Source: Drosophila persimilis (Eukaryota; Arthropoda; Insecta; Diptera; Drosophilidae). Taken from it: a stretch of 64,000 nt of DNA. The stretch is taken from positions 12,276,001-12,340,000 of the forward strand of contig NW_020825288.1 in NCBI RefSeq assembly GCF_003286085.1, read 5' to 3'. Position 1 is the first letter of the stretch. Each line of letters opens with the position of its first letter. Of the stretch, positions 13,101-25,264 are shown in pieces. Below the pieces are notes generated by a model. The model was given only the letters and a program-made list of their open reading frames with translations. It ran no database searches and was not told the DNA's origin. The position numbers and the translations under genes were made by a program.

Positions 13101-15558
13101 CTCTTAAGCCAATTTTCGTTGATTTGGTTTATCTCTAGTGCCACAACATCATCAATACAAATGCCTCTGCGTCACTGATTCCCATTTGACTACTCGCCCG
13201 ACTTTGATTTCATTTGTTGGCGGCTTCCCTCCGAAGTCCCGACTGGGTTTGGTCTTGGGCTTTGGTTTGGGTTTGGTTCGGTTGGCAGACAATTTGATTT
13301 ATTGGCACAAATTGCGTTACATTACGTTATCGCTTTGAGTTCGACTATTTGCGTGGATGTATACGTACTCGTATAAATGTGTTTTTTGTGAGTGTTTGTC
13401 CTGAAACTGGAGTGCCAGCAAATGCTGCTTAATCCGATGGAGGTGTACCTTAAGCCCAGTGCCTCACTTTCCCCTTGACAGTGCACTTTTCAATTACCTG
13501 ATGGTCAGATGTCGCCCTTTGGCCGGGCAATCCCACTTAATGGATTTGTCTAATTTGGCCATTTGACCGGCGACATCCTATAGGACGGACCCTGGCTACA
13601 AATCTAGATGCGAAACTGATAAGTGGCAATAAATAAAGTGCAAAAGGTTGGAATAATTGCTGGGATATGTAAAACAGATTTCGGTTTAGTGTATCAGGGG
13701 AATCCGCCTGTGCCAACCTCTGGCCTTTGGCCAATCTGATTGCAGGAATTGCGACAGGTGTCCGATTGGCTAGATGCGCTTGAGTTGGGTTTCGCCAAAA
13801 CGAACCCCTATAGCGTTGTTTTTTTTTTTTGAGCGCAATCGTGCGCATTTTTGTCAGATTTAATTGAAATTCAAGCTCGGATTCCAAATCCAATTCGCAG
13901 TTTGAGTGCCGCTAATTAAGTTGTCTATGCATTAATTCGAATGTTTCGAATGCAATCGCAATGAATTTAATTAAATCTGCCATAAAAGGACGATTCTGCA
14001 GGTGTTGTCGGGCAGAAGCGGCGTAGATGGAAAAAGAGAGATGGAGATATTTGCCCCTGGCCCCAGCAGTACGTGCAACATGCCAGAGATCCTACCGGAA
14101 AATGTGGAAACAGAGAAGCAGGGAATACTTTTGTGCGTTTTGGGCACAAAGTGAATTTGTAAGCAATTTGGCGCACTTAAACTGGCGAGAGAGTGGAACT
14201 GGCTATTTGTGGCTGCCACCTGCCACAGCACAACCTCTGGAGCCCACTCTGCAGGCAGGCATTTTGCCATTTTCGTGCCGGAAAATGGAAAAACTTTTAC
14301 CTGCCACACACTTTTGCGTAATAGTCTGTTTCGGGACCCTCTGTCGACTGTGGCTGCAACTCATTTGGGCAGACTCCATCTCCATTGAGCTGGAAAGTCG
14401 CAGCCTCTCCTTTTCTCTTCTTCTGTCTTCATTAATTAAATGCGGCTTGCGGCCTGCAGCTGCAGCGACCGTGGCTTTCAGCGATGCCATAATGAAGGCC
14501 AATAAACAGTACATTATGTTGCTCCATCCAGAACTAGCTCATAAAAGAACGCCCACTTGACGAGCCGTGCCGTCCCTCAATTAAGTTTCATCACGTTTTC
14601 CCTGTACGCCAAAGAAAAGTTTTCCCTTTTCGGCCAGCCCGCCAAACGAAGCGAAAGTCAAACTGGGTTCTGGCCGAATCAAAAGCTACCACCCCCCATG
14701 GGGAGGGAGTAGGACTCTTGGGGTCCCGTCAGGAAAGGTTAATCGACAGCAGGAAGTTCATTAGATCAGGTCTCGCACTGGAAGGTTCCTATTGATAACG
14801 ATGTGCGGCGGAAACCGGTATTGGATTTGGCCACAAAATTTACAAGATTGATCACTGTTGGGTCTGATTTTTACCAAAAATGCATTCGAACTGAAACCGA
14901 AATGATACAAACGGTTGCATAGTTGGCCAAAGTTGAGCAAATGCAATTAATTTCCACTTTGATTGCATTTTTGTTTGGATTTGATTTGGATTTGCAGGCT
15001 GGTTGGCAGCAAATCTCGATTGCGAGTCTCTCTCGTCAAACATTGCAGTTATTTAGAAAATTCAATTTGCGTTGCGATTCTGCCACACAGCCACAAAGGG
15101 AGAAGTGAGGGGATGTGTATGCTGCACACCACACACAACAAATAATTTTCAATGTTCGTAATGTGGCGAGGCATTTGTTCAAGTGCAACTGGAGCAACAG
15201 CAGCAATTGAATTTTGTGGCCCTTCAGCTCCACCCAACTCTAATACCTGCCACATACCAGATGCTACTGCCATTCCTTTTGCCCCACAGAGAAAGCTGCC
15301 GCCTAAAAGCCTTTCCAGCTGATTAAAGTGACCTGGGCCAAATGAGGCTTGAGTGCCCTGAGTGAAGAACCAGGGGCCCCCATCAAGGTCAGAGCTGATT
15401 GAAAATCAATTGCCAGCAATGACGATGCATCCATCCACTAATCTCGAGCCAGACCAGCAGCGAGGATTGCCTGCTTTATGAGCGTGTCTAATGGTCATGC
15501 TGATAAGTTTAGTCCACCACTCCCATCCCATTCGTACACCATATATTTGCCCCACTCC

Positions 15559-15585
15559 AGAGAGAGAGAGAGAGAGAGAGAGAGA
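15559..15585. repeat. AG dinucleotide microsatellite
   Basis: Thirteen uninterrupted AG units plus one base. Such GA tracts can bind GAGA factor in flies, but length polymorphism without function is equally likely. Confidence 0.9.
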
Positions 15586-18500
15586 CATCTGAACATGTTG
15601 CATTTAATGTTGCCTCGTGTAATTCCGCATGTTTTACACTGCGCTCACACACACACTCCTGCAATGGATTTTGGACATTTGTTATGCAACGAAGAGCAAA
15701 AAACGATATGCAAATAGTTGGTGGGGGGCGTCGTTTCAGGGCAGCGGCTGGTCATGCCAAAAACTCTCACAGATGTCAGTTTATGTAAATGGATTCGAAA
15801 TTAGTTTCAGTTTTGTTGTCCCCCCCCCGCGCGCCACCATAAAGGAGAAAGCCAAGCATGCTCTTTGTGTCCAGCTCGGCAGCATATGCGGATACAGAAT
15901 TGATGTCGAAGAGGGGATACCACGACGTGAGAGGGAAAAACTGGCCCAGCGACTTACTTCAGCGTTGAGCGTGGTATCAAAGGATTCAAATACTAATAGT
16001 TTATGAATTTGACACGGTTTTCAAGGCAAAATTCAGAACTAGAAGGATAGAAGGAGCCTAATGCTGAATATATCATACTTGGTGGTCGTCGAGTACCGAA
16101 ACTATCATCATGATTCTAGATATGTATTGGATAAGTCATTAGTGATTTGTGCCTATGTTCTACGAAACTAATCGTCAATATTTGAGTGTTAATTTTTCGA
16201 TTCATCGGTCCGTTTCACACTAAAGAATGACTGCGAGAAGTTGTTACCTTTCAAAATGAATTTCGTATGTCAGCGCTGCGTCAGAACGCTCTTCAGGCGG
16301 CCGAGGCCGCAAGTGTGCTGTGCGCCTAGCTGCTGTTATGCGCTGGCAACATTAGTGGCAACACAGCATTCTAATTAAGTCAGGGGGTTTTGTATTTCCT
16401 ACCACGCCGCGGGCTCTTTGTGTAGCAAATTTTTGTGCAAGCTTCCAAAAATTGTACACAAAACAAGAGCAAAAATGCCAGAGAGGAAGAACTATAAAAT
16501 GGGCCAAAGGGAAACGCAGCGCAGCGTGGCGCCACTGTTCATGACCGAGTTGGATGGCGGCACACGGGGTGGTGTCAGGAGGCAGGGCCTCGAGGCAAAA
16601 GGCATTACTGTAGCAGGAGTCTCTCAACCAGCGAGTCCTTCTTCGTTGCGTCTCCTTTCGTTTCCCGTTTCAACGTTTGCTTTATTTGCAAGTCCAAGCG
16701 TGTTCATGGCTCTCGGTGCGTTTTCCCGAACAAAAAGGAAGGGCCTACCGTTGACTCACCCACTACCCGTCAGCACCGCCTGACTACCACACCACAACTT
16801 TTTGAACCATTCTGCCGATCTGCTTTTGTTTGTAACTTTTTGTTTTGTTGTCGGCGCGGGAGCTAATTAAAAGAATGTTGAAAACGTGTAATATGTAAGC
16901 AAATTTCAGACGAGCCACATAAATAATCCCGATTATTTTACCTGAGCGCCCCTTTTTCCAGTTGGTCTCTTTGTTGTGTCCCGCCATTGGTCAGTCGAGT
17001 CGGTTTGCGCAAAATTTTAGATGAATATTCAAGACCTAACGGCTGCAGGTCTGTTTGTTAACCAGGAATGGGTCATTGGCCAAGGGAATATGAACATCAG
17101 AAAGGTAGAGCCAGAAGCCAGAAGGGAAAACGGAGCGAGAGGGTGGCAGAAAGGCAGTCAAGTGACCCTGACTGGAGGCTAGACCTATGGAAATGGCGCA
17201 ATTAGCTGCACAACTTGGCTGGCAAAAGATTAATGACAGCGCTTTCCTTTTTGCCAGGTCTTTTGAGTTGTCGCTGGCTTATTGACTCGAGGGCTCAAAC
17301 TCAAACTGAAATTCGGAGCCAGACGAGGGCGCGGAGCCAATCGGTTGTCGTGTCAATAAAACGTTTTCTGTGTACATAAAAATAATAAATGATGTCAAGA
17401 GTTGGCCAAGAGAACGACACACAAAAAATGCAAGTAATTAGACACATAAATTTAATATCAACTTGCCTTTAATAAACCTAAGAAACGTCGGCCTTGCCGT
17501 GTGCCCCCAAACGTGAAAGATTTGTGTCCCATTCCGAGGCGACCCCATCTTAACCAGGCCCCCTCTCCACTATGCACTTCCTGGGCCCCATGTTTCAATG
17601 TGTTGGACGAACTGAGGCGCATATAACATGGTAGGCCATGTCGGATAGGGCAAGGGACTACTCTGTTCGGGAGGCATTGTCGGCACATGTTACCCCGCTC
17701 TTGTTGGTTAATTGCTGGACCCAGCAGCCAGGCCATTCGACGAAATGTTTCAGGAGGTTAAAACTTTAAATTGTTTGGCAATAAAGGCGAGAGTGGTCGC
17801 CCGGCTGCAAGGGCTCGCAATTAATTTAATTTTGTAGCCTATTTAACGCCGGCCGATTGCCATTTCATTTAACGCGAAATGCGGATTGATCAAGCACACT
17901 AATTTCTGCGCTGTTGTCCGCTATTGTTGATAAAATTTCAATAATATTCACTGCTCTTGCCGGCAGCTCCGAGTGGGGTATAAATAATTGGCGCTGACAG
18001 CTTGATAAATGGGCTTTCAGCCGGGCTAATGAAACTAAAACACGGCCATCGAGCTGCCTGCCCCTGCTTGCCTGTACACTGTACTATGTACACTGTTGCT
18101 GCTCTCCACGGAGATGATGCCAGCGAGTTTTTAAATTAAGATAATGCAGCAGACGAGGCTGGGCCACGGTGCGTATGAGTGGCACAATTTCCTGCCTCGC
18201 TGCCAGAAGCTTCTGCCATTTACCATTTACAATCCCTCTTTTAGCAACAATTTTGCCAGCTAATGCGAATGATAAGCGCACATAATATATTTTCTGCCAT
18301 TAGCGCGTTGCATTTAGGAACCTTTCTGAATTACGGGGCATTATCAGTCCTGCAGCAGGAAAAAAAACATTTTTTTGGACCTTTCTGGTTTCGGCCATGG
18401 CCCATTTCGGTACTTGTACTTTTTGCTGGAGAGAGTGCTGAGTGCTCGATTTATGGGTCCTGGATATGCAACGCCAGGACCTCTGTTCTTTACATTATTT

Positions 18501-20084
18501 TTCACCCAAAGACAGCCACACCCCATTCCCATTCAGCACTCGCTATTCGCGTGCGCCCACAAATCCGATTTCATTATGGAAAACGTGCGGCGAATTAAAA
18601 GTAGATTTAGCATGGCTTGCAACAAAAGACGGAATGCAATTCCGTTCCATTCAGAGTTGCGGCACCCATTAGCAGGGCTGACAGAGTGCGTGCTTGGTGC
18701 TGCATGCAACAGTCTATACACTCGCTTCGTGATGTATGTGCATATAATTTAATGTATGCGCATTCGAGATTTGCGTCTTATCTGTGACTGCCTTGGCAAC
18801 CGAAATGGAGAGGAAAATCCAAGCAGCGGGAAGAGTAAGCGGACCCGGGCTGGGACCCGAGGAGGGGAATCGCTTGTGATTCGATTACTCCGGGGAAATT
18901 GTTACTTGCTGCATTTTATTTTCAATATACGAGTAGTTTCTATTGGAAAAATGAACAGTGGAAAAGCCAGGAAGTCAGGAGGAGAGTCATCCATCAGGCC
19001 CCAACCGCCTGGCATCCCATAGCACGGCTATAACTGAGGAAACCTCAAACCCCATAGATTGTCTTTTAAGTACTTAAGACTTAATTGATCAGAAACTTAC
19101 GTTCCGGTAAGCATTATTGAGTCGCTTCTATGCTGGTTTAAGAACACATTCAGACTTGTCTTCATTTATTGTCTTCGCAGAACGCTACTCGGCGAAACCT
19201 GTCAAAAACCTGTATGAAAGTGCCCCTGTCCGTTCATAAGATTTGACAGTCCAGAACTGGGTTGTATCTTTCCCATTCTCGGAATCGCAGGTCTTATCTT
19301 CTCATCTCTGGCAGTCCATGCATACCTGGTCGCAATCGCAATCTGGCACACACCTTCGTAGGCAGTTAATATAATCAGAGCCTGACAAGCAATCTTCTGC
19401 CATGCATTGACGATGAGTGCCCGCTGTTTTTGTTGCTGTTGCCGTTGCTGTTGCCGCTGTTTCTACTGCTGTCGCTTGTTGTTTCCGGCATTTGTCACTC
19501 CACTGTGCAGGCGTATGTGTGTGCATGTGTGAGTATCCGTATGACGGTTTCGGGGTCGGTCTTGGCTTGTTTGTCAGGCGACGGCCTTTTCGAATTTATT
19601 ATGTTGATGCTCTCGCGAAGGCTGAACTGATGTGTGCTGCGTGTAATTTGAAATTATGCGCGGCAGCGCCAAGACGTATGCTTAACATAATCAAATAACT
19701 CATACGCCCCGTCTCCACACTTGATGAACAACATGTCAGTTCATAAAAAAAAGCAAGGAAGGTGAGAGCTGCCTTCCACTTCCACTTCGCTTTTTCATTA
19801 TCATAATTTCTAGCTGATTTCATTGCTCCATCAGCAGAAACAACGGCAACAGCAACAACAACAGAAGCAACGGCAATAGCAACCTGTACGATTGATACGC
19901 TCAAGTTCGTTTTTCAATTATGTGCCCAACAGACGTGACTATCGCGTACAATGTGCCCGATATGTTGGCTTTTGTGTTTCCCATCTGAGATGAGGAGCAA
20001 ACTCCTTGCCGAAGATGCCTTCCTTTTCGTTTTCAATGCGCCCGCACGCCTCTCGCGGATGGATAGCTTCATTACGCTTTTATT

Positions 20085-20127
20085 GGGCCGGGCCGGGCCG
20101 GGCCGGGCCGGGTCCGGGTCCGGGGCC
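20085..20127. repeat. GGGCC/CCGGG pentamer array
   Basis: About five GGGCC units followed by GGTCC-type variants, all G and C. It is about 1.2 kb upstream of the candidate transcription start and is by far the most GC-rich spot in the upstream DNA. Confidence 0.85.
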
Positions 20128-21327
20128 TTAACAGGCGTGAGAAGTATTTAAAGGCGAGCATGACCAACATTTACCGTGGAAACAAAGGCCCGTATGTGGG
20201 TTAAAACGAAAATGTACACAAAAGGTAGCATCGCACACATGGTCGCAGCGCAGTTCCTTGGCCAGCAGCAGTCCTCAACAAACATATGAAACGGGCACCA
20301 GGAGGAGAGCCCTGCGCCACCCCCTCCCGGCCATCCGAAATAAAAAAAGTGAAAAGTGCTGCCACAAAAATAAGTTTTGGTTTTTGGTTTAGGGCACTGG
20401 GACAAAGGCAAACAAAGCACAACAGAGCGCAACACTGTGCGGCGAAACGTGCGGCAAATGGAACAGAGAAAAAGTCCCTCGCTGAGAGAGGCGCAAAATT
20501 TCCCGTTTGCCGCGTGAACTTGTGGAACCTGGTGTACACTTTTGGGAACGAACGGCAAGCGGGAGAACGAATGTGGAAAGCGATATCCAAATTGAATTGT
20601 TTAATTGAAATTTAAGAGCCCTCAAGTACGGGGATTACTGCCCTGCCATTGCAGTAATGCACATTAAGTACTATTTTGCTTTAGTTATTATTATCCCTCT
20701 TTAGTTATTAATAATCATCAAATCTTATAATAAATGTTTTACCTAATAGTACTTTCTTCCCCACGGAGGACTCCCCTTTCGATTGGGTTCGGAAACCAAA
20801 TCAAACTTCAGTTGCAGATTTATTATATTTATTGGGTATATATTTGTTATATAAATTATTATGTTGTATATTTTTCTTCATTCATTGAAAATTGCGATGA
20901 AATCTTGTTATGGCGTAGTCTGTTTATGAGATGAGATTATTATGATTACTGTGGGATTTGCGATTTTCGATTATTAAACCAAATATTGGTACACCTTTTG
21001 TTTATTAAAGATACCAAACAATTTGCCCCACAAGTGCGATCTACGGACAACGATTCAGAGTGCAACAATCACAAATATGGAAACGTAAACAATCGAAAGC
21101 AATGCATAAATGAGAATCCCGAAATGGGAAATACTTATACGGCAACTGTCCCCACAATGGGGCTTTAGAGACACAGCTAAAGTGAGAGAGAATTTCCCTC
21201 GGAACGATGCGCACGACGACACGCAACGAACGACCGAAGGCAGCCCGTCGCCCCATGCCCCATGCGGCGTGTGTGGATGCCATGTTTTGGTAGCAAGTCC
21301 GTCAGTGGCAGCGCCAGCGGATGGCGT

Positions 21328-21362
21328 TCAGTTAGGATGTGCAGTTCCAGCGGTGCGAACGT
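21328..21362 (+). promoter_or_regulatory. candidate TATA-less core promoter (Inr-MTE-DPE)
   Basis: An exact fly initiator TCAGTT sits with its A at 21330 (taken as +1). At the expected +18 to +27 (21347-21356) is CCAGCGGTGC, matching the MTE consensus CSARCSSAAC at 8 of 10 positions. At +28 to +33 (21357-21362) is GAACGT, which fits the DPE consensus at 5 of 6 positions, and the preferred G is present at +24. The spacing of all three elements is exactly that required of fly DPE promoters. The site lies on the same strand and 1,079 bp upstream of the receptor ATG. That it drives the receptor is inferred; transcript-start data would settle it. Confidence 0.6.
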
Positions 21363-21390
21363 GTCCCGGGCGCGCCAATTGGCCAAGTAG
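21337..21390 (+). promoter_or_regulatory. upstream ORF 1 (17 codons) at the very 5' end of the leader
   Basis: The ATG is only 8 nt from the candidate +1, and the frame closes at TAG 21388-21390. An ATG this close to the cap is usually skipped by many ribosomes. Its relevance depends on the exact transcription start. Confidence 0.35.
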
Positions 21391-21733
21391 CCGAGAAAGC
21401 CAAGAGCCAAGTCCAAGCAGCCGCCACACGGCAACTGTTCTCCATAGCCATAGCGCCAGCATCGAGCGGGAAAACGCCTGATAGAGAGTGAAATTCGCGG
21501 GTCGCGCGCTGTGTGTAAATAAACTGAAAAAGCGAGAAAAATCAGGCAAATCGAGTGAAAGAAAAACAGACCCCAACGGATCGTCCATCATCGGCGATCC
21601 GCACTATTTATTTCGACTTTCGAAGCGATTTACCGCCTGGTTGCAGTGAGTGCGCCAAAAACATTCGGCCCTAAATTATTAAATTTCAAGTATTGCCCTG
21701 AGGTGAACTCGAGCCGGAGCTAGTGTCTGACGG

Positions 21734-21865
21734 ATGCCTCGGCGGCAGCCTGCGCAATGTGAAGAGAGCGAAGAAGGGCAGAGGAGCCAATCAATTGGAT
21801 CGATGGGATCGCGTCCAGGCAGAGGCAGAAGAACTCCAGCGAGGATGCCCCCTTTTTGTACATAG
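21734..21865 (+). promoter_or_regulatory. upstream ORF 2 (43 codons)
   Basis: ATG at 21734, TAG at 21863-21865. A minimal ATG-TGA start-stop lies inside it in another frame (21757-21762). The predicted peptide is basic and has no recognisable motif, so any role would be in cis on translation. Confidence 0.35.
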
Positions 21866-21890
21866 CCAGCTTTTTCTACTCGTCTCTGTC

Positions 21891-21974
21891 ATGTGTGTCT
21901 GTGTCCGTAACCGTAACCGTAATCGTATCCGTACCCGTATCTGTGTAACTGTATATACTGTATATGTGCTGTAG
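21891..21974 (+). promoter_or_regulatory. upstream ORF 3 (27 codons) running through the hexamer tract
   Basis: ATG at 21891, TAG at 21972-21974. The hexamer tract in this frame encodes alternating Arg-Asn and Arg-Ile dipeptides. Changes in repeat number would keep the frame. Confidence 0.35.
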
Positions 21975-22066
21975 ACTATAATTGATTAAAGGAAAAACCA
22001 CAACTTAAACCAAAAACAAAACCAAAAGAACAGGGCGCGTTCTACCGTCTCATAGATCCCTCACAA

Positions 22067-22117
22067 ATGAGCGGAAAACGCGCCACACACGAGTTTCGGT
22101 GCAAAAACGGGTATTAA
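22067..22117 (+). promoter_or_regulatory. upstream ORF 4 (16 codons)
   Basis: ATG at 22067, TAA at 22115-22117. It is followed by the start of an even shorter frame (ATG at 22145, six codons with its stop). Confidence 0.3.
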
Positions 22118-22293
22118 AAATCGAAATAATCGAAATATTGCTAATGCTAGAGCTATGCTAGGAGTTAAATAAATTATTAGGGTTAATTGGGTGTTGTAGC
22201 GGCGGAACAAGAGAGCAGCCGATCACCGCATACGAGAAACCACTTGAATTGGAATTTCGCGCGTAAGCAAATTTAATTATAAATACGAGCCGG

Positions 22294-22326
22294 ATGGACG
22301 GCAGCATGGGACCAATCAGACTATAG
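22294..22326 (+). promoter_or_regulatory. upstream ORF 5 (10 codons), last before the receptor ATG
   Basis: ATG at 22294, TAG at 22324-22326, leaving 82 nt to the receptor start, which is short but enough for some reinitiation. Confidence 0.35.
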
Positions 22327-22408
22327 AGCTAGCCGTACACACACCTAGAGTTAGCCAGCTACACACTACAAAGTTAGAGAAGATCGCACAGAAGAGCGAA
22401 GCAGCACC

Positions 22409-23287
22409 ATGGACTACAGCAGGCTGAATGCCAACATCAACACGGGCAACATCAGCACCGACGACTTTCTGGCCGTGTTCACGACCAGCTCCACAGCCGC
22501 CACTGGCGGGCCGCCCAATGGCACGCGATACCCGGAGAGTGCCACCCTCAATCCCCCGCTCCTAACCGTCGACGGCCAGCTGACGGTGCCGGGCCTTCTC
22601 GACCAGTCCCCAACGGGGTCGGGAGCAGGCTATATCAATGTGAACGACACGATATATCTGCTGAATGGGAGTTTCTACAATAGCACCCTACAGCTGGCGG
22701 GGAGCTACTACAACCAGAGCGGCGGAGCGGGAAACCTGAGTGGGGGATATGGACTCATGGGTAACGGCAGCAATATCACGGAAGTGCACTGGGACGGACG
22801 CTATCCGAGCGGGTACACGCTCACCCACATAGTGATTGCCTCGATCATTGTGACCATCCTGATGATCATCATCGTGGTGGGCAACATGCTGGTAATCATC
22901 GCCATTGCGACGGAGAAGTCGCTGAAGAACATCCAGAACTGGTTCATCGCCTCGCTGGCCGTGGCCGACTTCTTTCTGGGCCTCATCATAATGCCCTTCT
23001 CGCTGGCAAACGAGCTGATGGGCTACTGGATCTTCGGAAGCTGGTGGTGCGACATTCACTCGGCCATGGACGTCCTGCTCTGCACCGCCTCGATCATGAA
23101 CCTCTGCCTCATCTCGCTGGATCGCTACTGGAGCATCACCAAGGCCGTCGACTATCTGAAGTCGCGGACGCCGGCCCGTGCCGCTGTCATGATTACGGCG
23201 GTGTGGATTATGTCGGCACTCATCTGCATCCCCCCGCTGCTGGGGTGGAAGGTAAAGATGCCCGAGGGACCGCTGCCCAAGTGCGAG
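22409..23287 (+). CDS. Octalpha2R: alpha2-adrenergic-like octopamine receptor, coding exon 1 (residues 1-293)
   Basis: First coding exon of a class A biogenic-amine GPCR acting at the plasma membrane. The start is the first in-frame ATG and has a strong context. Residues 1-135 are a long extracellular N-terminus with nine N-glycosylation sequons (N14, 37, 80, 86, 91, 102, 109, 119, 122) and no cleavable signal peptide that I can see. TM1 is about 139-164 with the GN of TM1 (N159); TM2 about 175-200 with the sodium-site D187 in LAVAD; TM3 about 214-238 with C214 and the amine-binding D221 (D3.32); the DRY motif is 238-240; TM4 about 258-280. C292 in extracellular loop 2 is the disulfide partner of C214. 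The exon ends after K-C-E at a consensus donor (GAG|GTAAGT), phase 0. The family normally couples to Gi and lowers cAMP; the Drosophila receptor is reported to respond to octopamine and also serotonin. Placement as Octalpha2R rather than 5-HT1 or Oct-TyrR rests on the TM3-TM4 wording and exons 2-3. Confidence 0.93.
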
Positions 23288-24062
23288 GTAAGTGAAGTCA
23301 TATTCTATGGGATATTGAGGCCAATTGATGGCAATTGACTGGCACTGGCGCTGGCACTGGTACTGGTACTGGGAGGTGGGGAATGAACACTTGTATTTGC
23401 AAACAATAAAGCGTAGGGGGATAAACGCATAGCTCAAATGTAGCTGAACGGCGGATAGAAATATGCAAAGCACAGAAATTGCGGCCTCTTTCTATGCAAA
23501 TTTCGAACAATTGTCAGATCGTTCGGTGCCGGGCTTGGGTCGTTGGCGAAAGTCACGCAGAGAATAAAGGCTGAGATATTTATGCATATGAGTGGCGGGT
23601 AAATTCCAAGTGTGTCTAATTCTGCGCCCCCAACGTTTCCCCTGCTACCCTAATGGAGTGAGAGCTAGCTCCAAGCCCAAGCCTACCCCAAAAAGTAGGC
23701 CATAATCCATAGAAATATGCGCATTATCATGCGGGTCTGCCAGTTGTTGAATTTGAATTTGAATATGGGGGATTGTGGGTAGGCCACCACGAAACACAGA
23801 CCACGAGACAAAAAGATACATGCATGGGCTTGTGGCAGGGGCAAAAGAGTAACAAACTAGCTGGCAAATTCACAAGAGAAATTCCTTGGCAAGGGGCACA
23901 CAACATCCACATCCACATCCACATCACATCAGTAGCTGCCACAAACTGCCGCACGCCTGTCTTGCCAGCATTCAGCTTGGAGCCATTTTGGCGGTGCTCT
24001 GTTTTTTGGAAAATTCTTTAAATTGTGCCACAAATTGAAAACGTCCTTCAAACGAATCGATG

Positions 24063-24080
24063 CAGTCAGTCAGTCAGTCA
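24063..24080. repeat. CAGT tetramer repeat
   Basis: Four CAGT units plus CA, continuing into GGCAGG. Confidence 0.85.
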
Positions 24081-25264
24081 GGCAGGAGACAGGCAAACAT
24101 TCAATCAGAGTGACTGACCCTCCGTCCCCGCCCCGAGAAATTCAGTTTACAGCCAGACCACTTTTGACAGCGAAATTCAACCAGCTTTAAGAGTTTAAAC
24201 GGCAACTTTCGTAGCACAAAAAAGTACGTAGAAATAAAATAAAATATTTCACCCCGTCCCCTGGTCAGTGGTTGGTTAAACCACAATATTATTTATTGCA
24301 ATCATGATAAATGCGTAGAGACAGAGAGAAGGAGAGCTGACCAGCAAAATGGAAAATGCAAATGTCCCGGGGCATTCCCCCCCGGAGTATCCGTATCTGT
24401 ATCCGAATCTCGCCTGTCTCCAGAAATTTTGATTAATTTTTTTGTTGGTTGTTGCTGCTGTTACACTGTCATTGGACAGTGAATAAAGCAGAAAAGTATC
24501 TGTAGAGAACCAAAAATAATAATAGAGTGGAGAAGCAAAAAATAAAGTATCTTTATATAGAAGAATGCTTACGTAAAGTTTGCCATTCAAATTAACCTTG
24601 AGACAATAAAATGCCGAGCTGCGGGAGCGGACGGGGGAGAATGTTGAATGTTTTTATTTACGGCCAGATATGGGACAGGACTGGACTATGGCCTGGTCTC
24701 TGGGCATCCCAGCCGGCCCGCAAATGCCGGCACATTAATCAAGCCTAAGTGGCCCGGATAAAGTTCCATTGCGGGAGTGAGATGGAGCCCAGCTTGTTGG
24801 CAGCCTCGAGGCGTAATGAACAGCCGTGTTTTTGGACAATTTTTGGGCAAAGCCAAACAACCATCCGAATGACAATTTATAATGTCGATGGCCAACTTTG
24901 CATATAAACTGAAATTAGTCTGTGTTTGACCAGCGCCCAAAGGGATTGATTACCTGGCACCTCGAACCCCCATTCCAATCATTTATCTCATTTAGCGGCA
25001 GAGGAGCAATTAGCTGGACGGCCCTTCACCCAACAGATGTCGGGACAACCGAACAAACCGCCAAAACCAATCAGCTAACTAGCCATATCGACACGGATAC
25101 GGATATCTCTCTTGGCCCCGTCGCTCGACCAATCATTAAAAATGTCTCCCAGCCAACAGAAAAGCAAACGGGGATTTCGGGAAAGGAAATGCCTGTCGGC
25201 ATTGCCCTTGTTCACGGCTGCTACCAAAAACCTCCAATTTACAGCCGAATCGAATAGCCTATCA

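Larger units (their letters stand above)
10141..21180. other. non-coding upstream DNA, proximal part
   Basis: No supportable gene. It contains a GGAGCC-type array (10149-10194), an AG dinucleotide run (15559-15585), a CCGGG array (20085-20127) and non-repetitive DNA typical of fly intergenic sequence. The longest open frame (14027-14560, plus) shows no recognisable domain and is not part of a visible exon structure. As this is the 11 kb directly upstream of the receptor promoter, cis-regulatory elements of that gene are expected here, but I cannot point to one. Confidence 0.6.
21330..22408 (+). other. Octalpha2R: putative 5' leader of the octopamine receptor gene
   Basis: This interval runs from the candidate start site to the receptor ATG. 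If it is not spliced, the leader is 1,079 nt and carries several short upstream ORFs. A donor-like GTGAGT at 21646 and acceptor-like TAG ends near 21976 and 22200 mean part of it could be an intron; I cannot decide from sequence. A hexamer-like tract (CCGTAA and variants) is at about 21905-21941. The stretch just before the ATG reads CACC ATG G, a good fly translation start context. Confidence 0.5.

Noticed and set aside
14027..14560. 177-codon plus-strand open frame
   Set aside because: No recognisable domain and no flanking exon structure; open frames on the opposite strand cover the same DNA.
17979..17986. TATAAATA box upstream of the receptor
   Set aside because: The nearest initiator-like TCAG is about 40 bp downstream, too far, and no exon follows.
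22278..22285. TATAAATA box close to the receptor ATG as an alternative promoter
   Set aside because: The best initiator-like sequence (A at 22318) is 40 bp away and matches poorly; kept only as a weak possibility.
23288..23338. Exon 1 frame running on into the intron (15-16 extra codons then stop)
   Set aside because: A perfect GTAAGT donor is present at the exon border and retention would give a protein without TM5-TM7.
22688..23473. 261-codon minus-strand open frame over exon 1
   Set aside because: It is the antisense shadow of the GC-rich receptor exon, rich in His/Arg/Asp from the opposite strand, with no domain.
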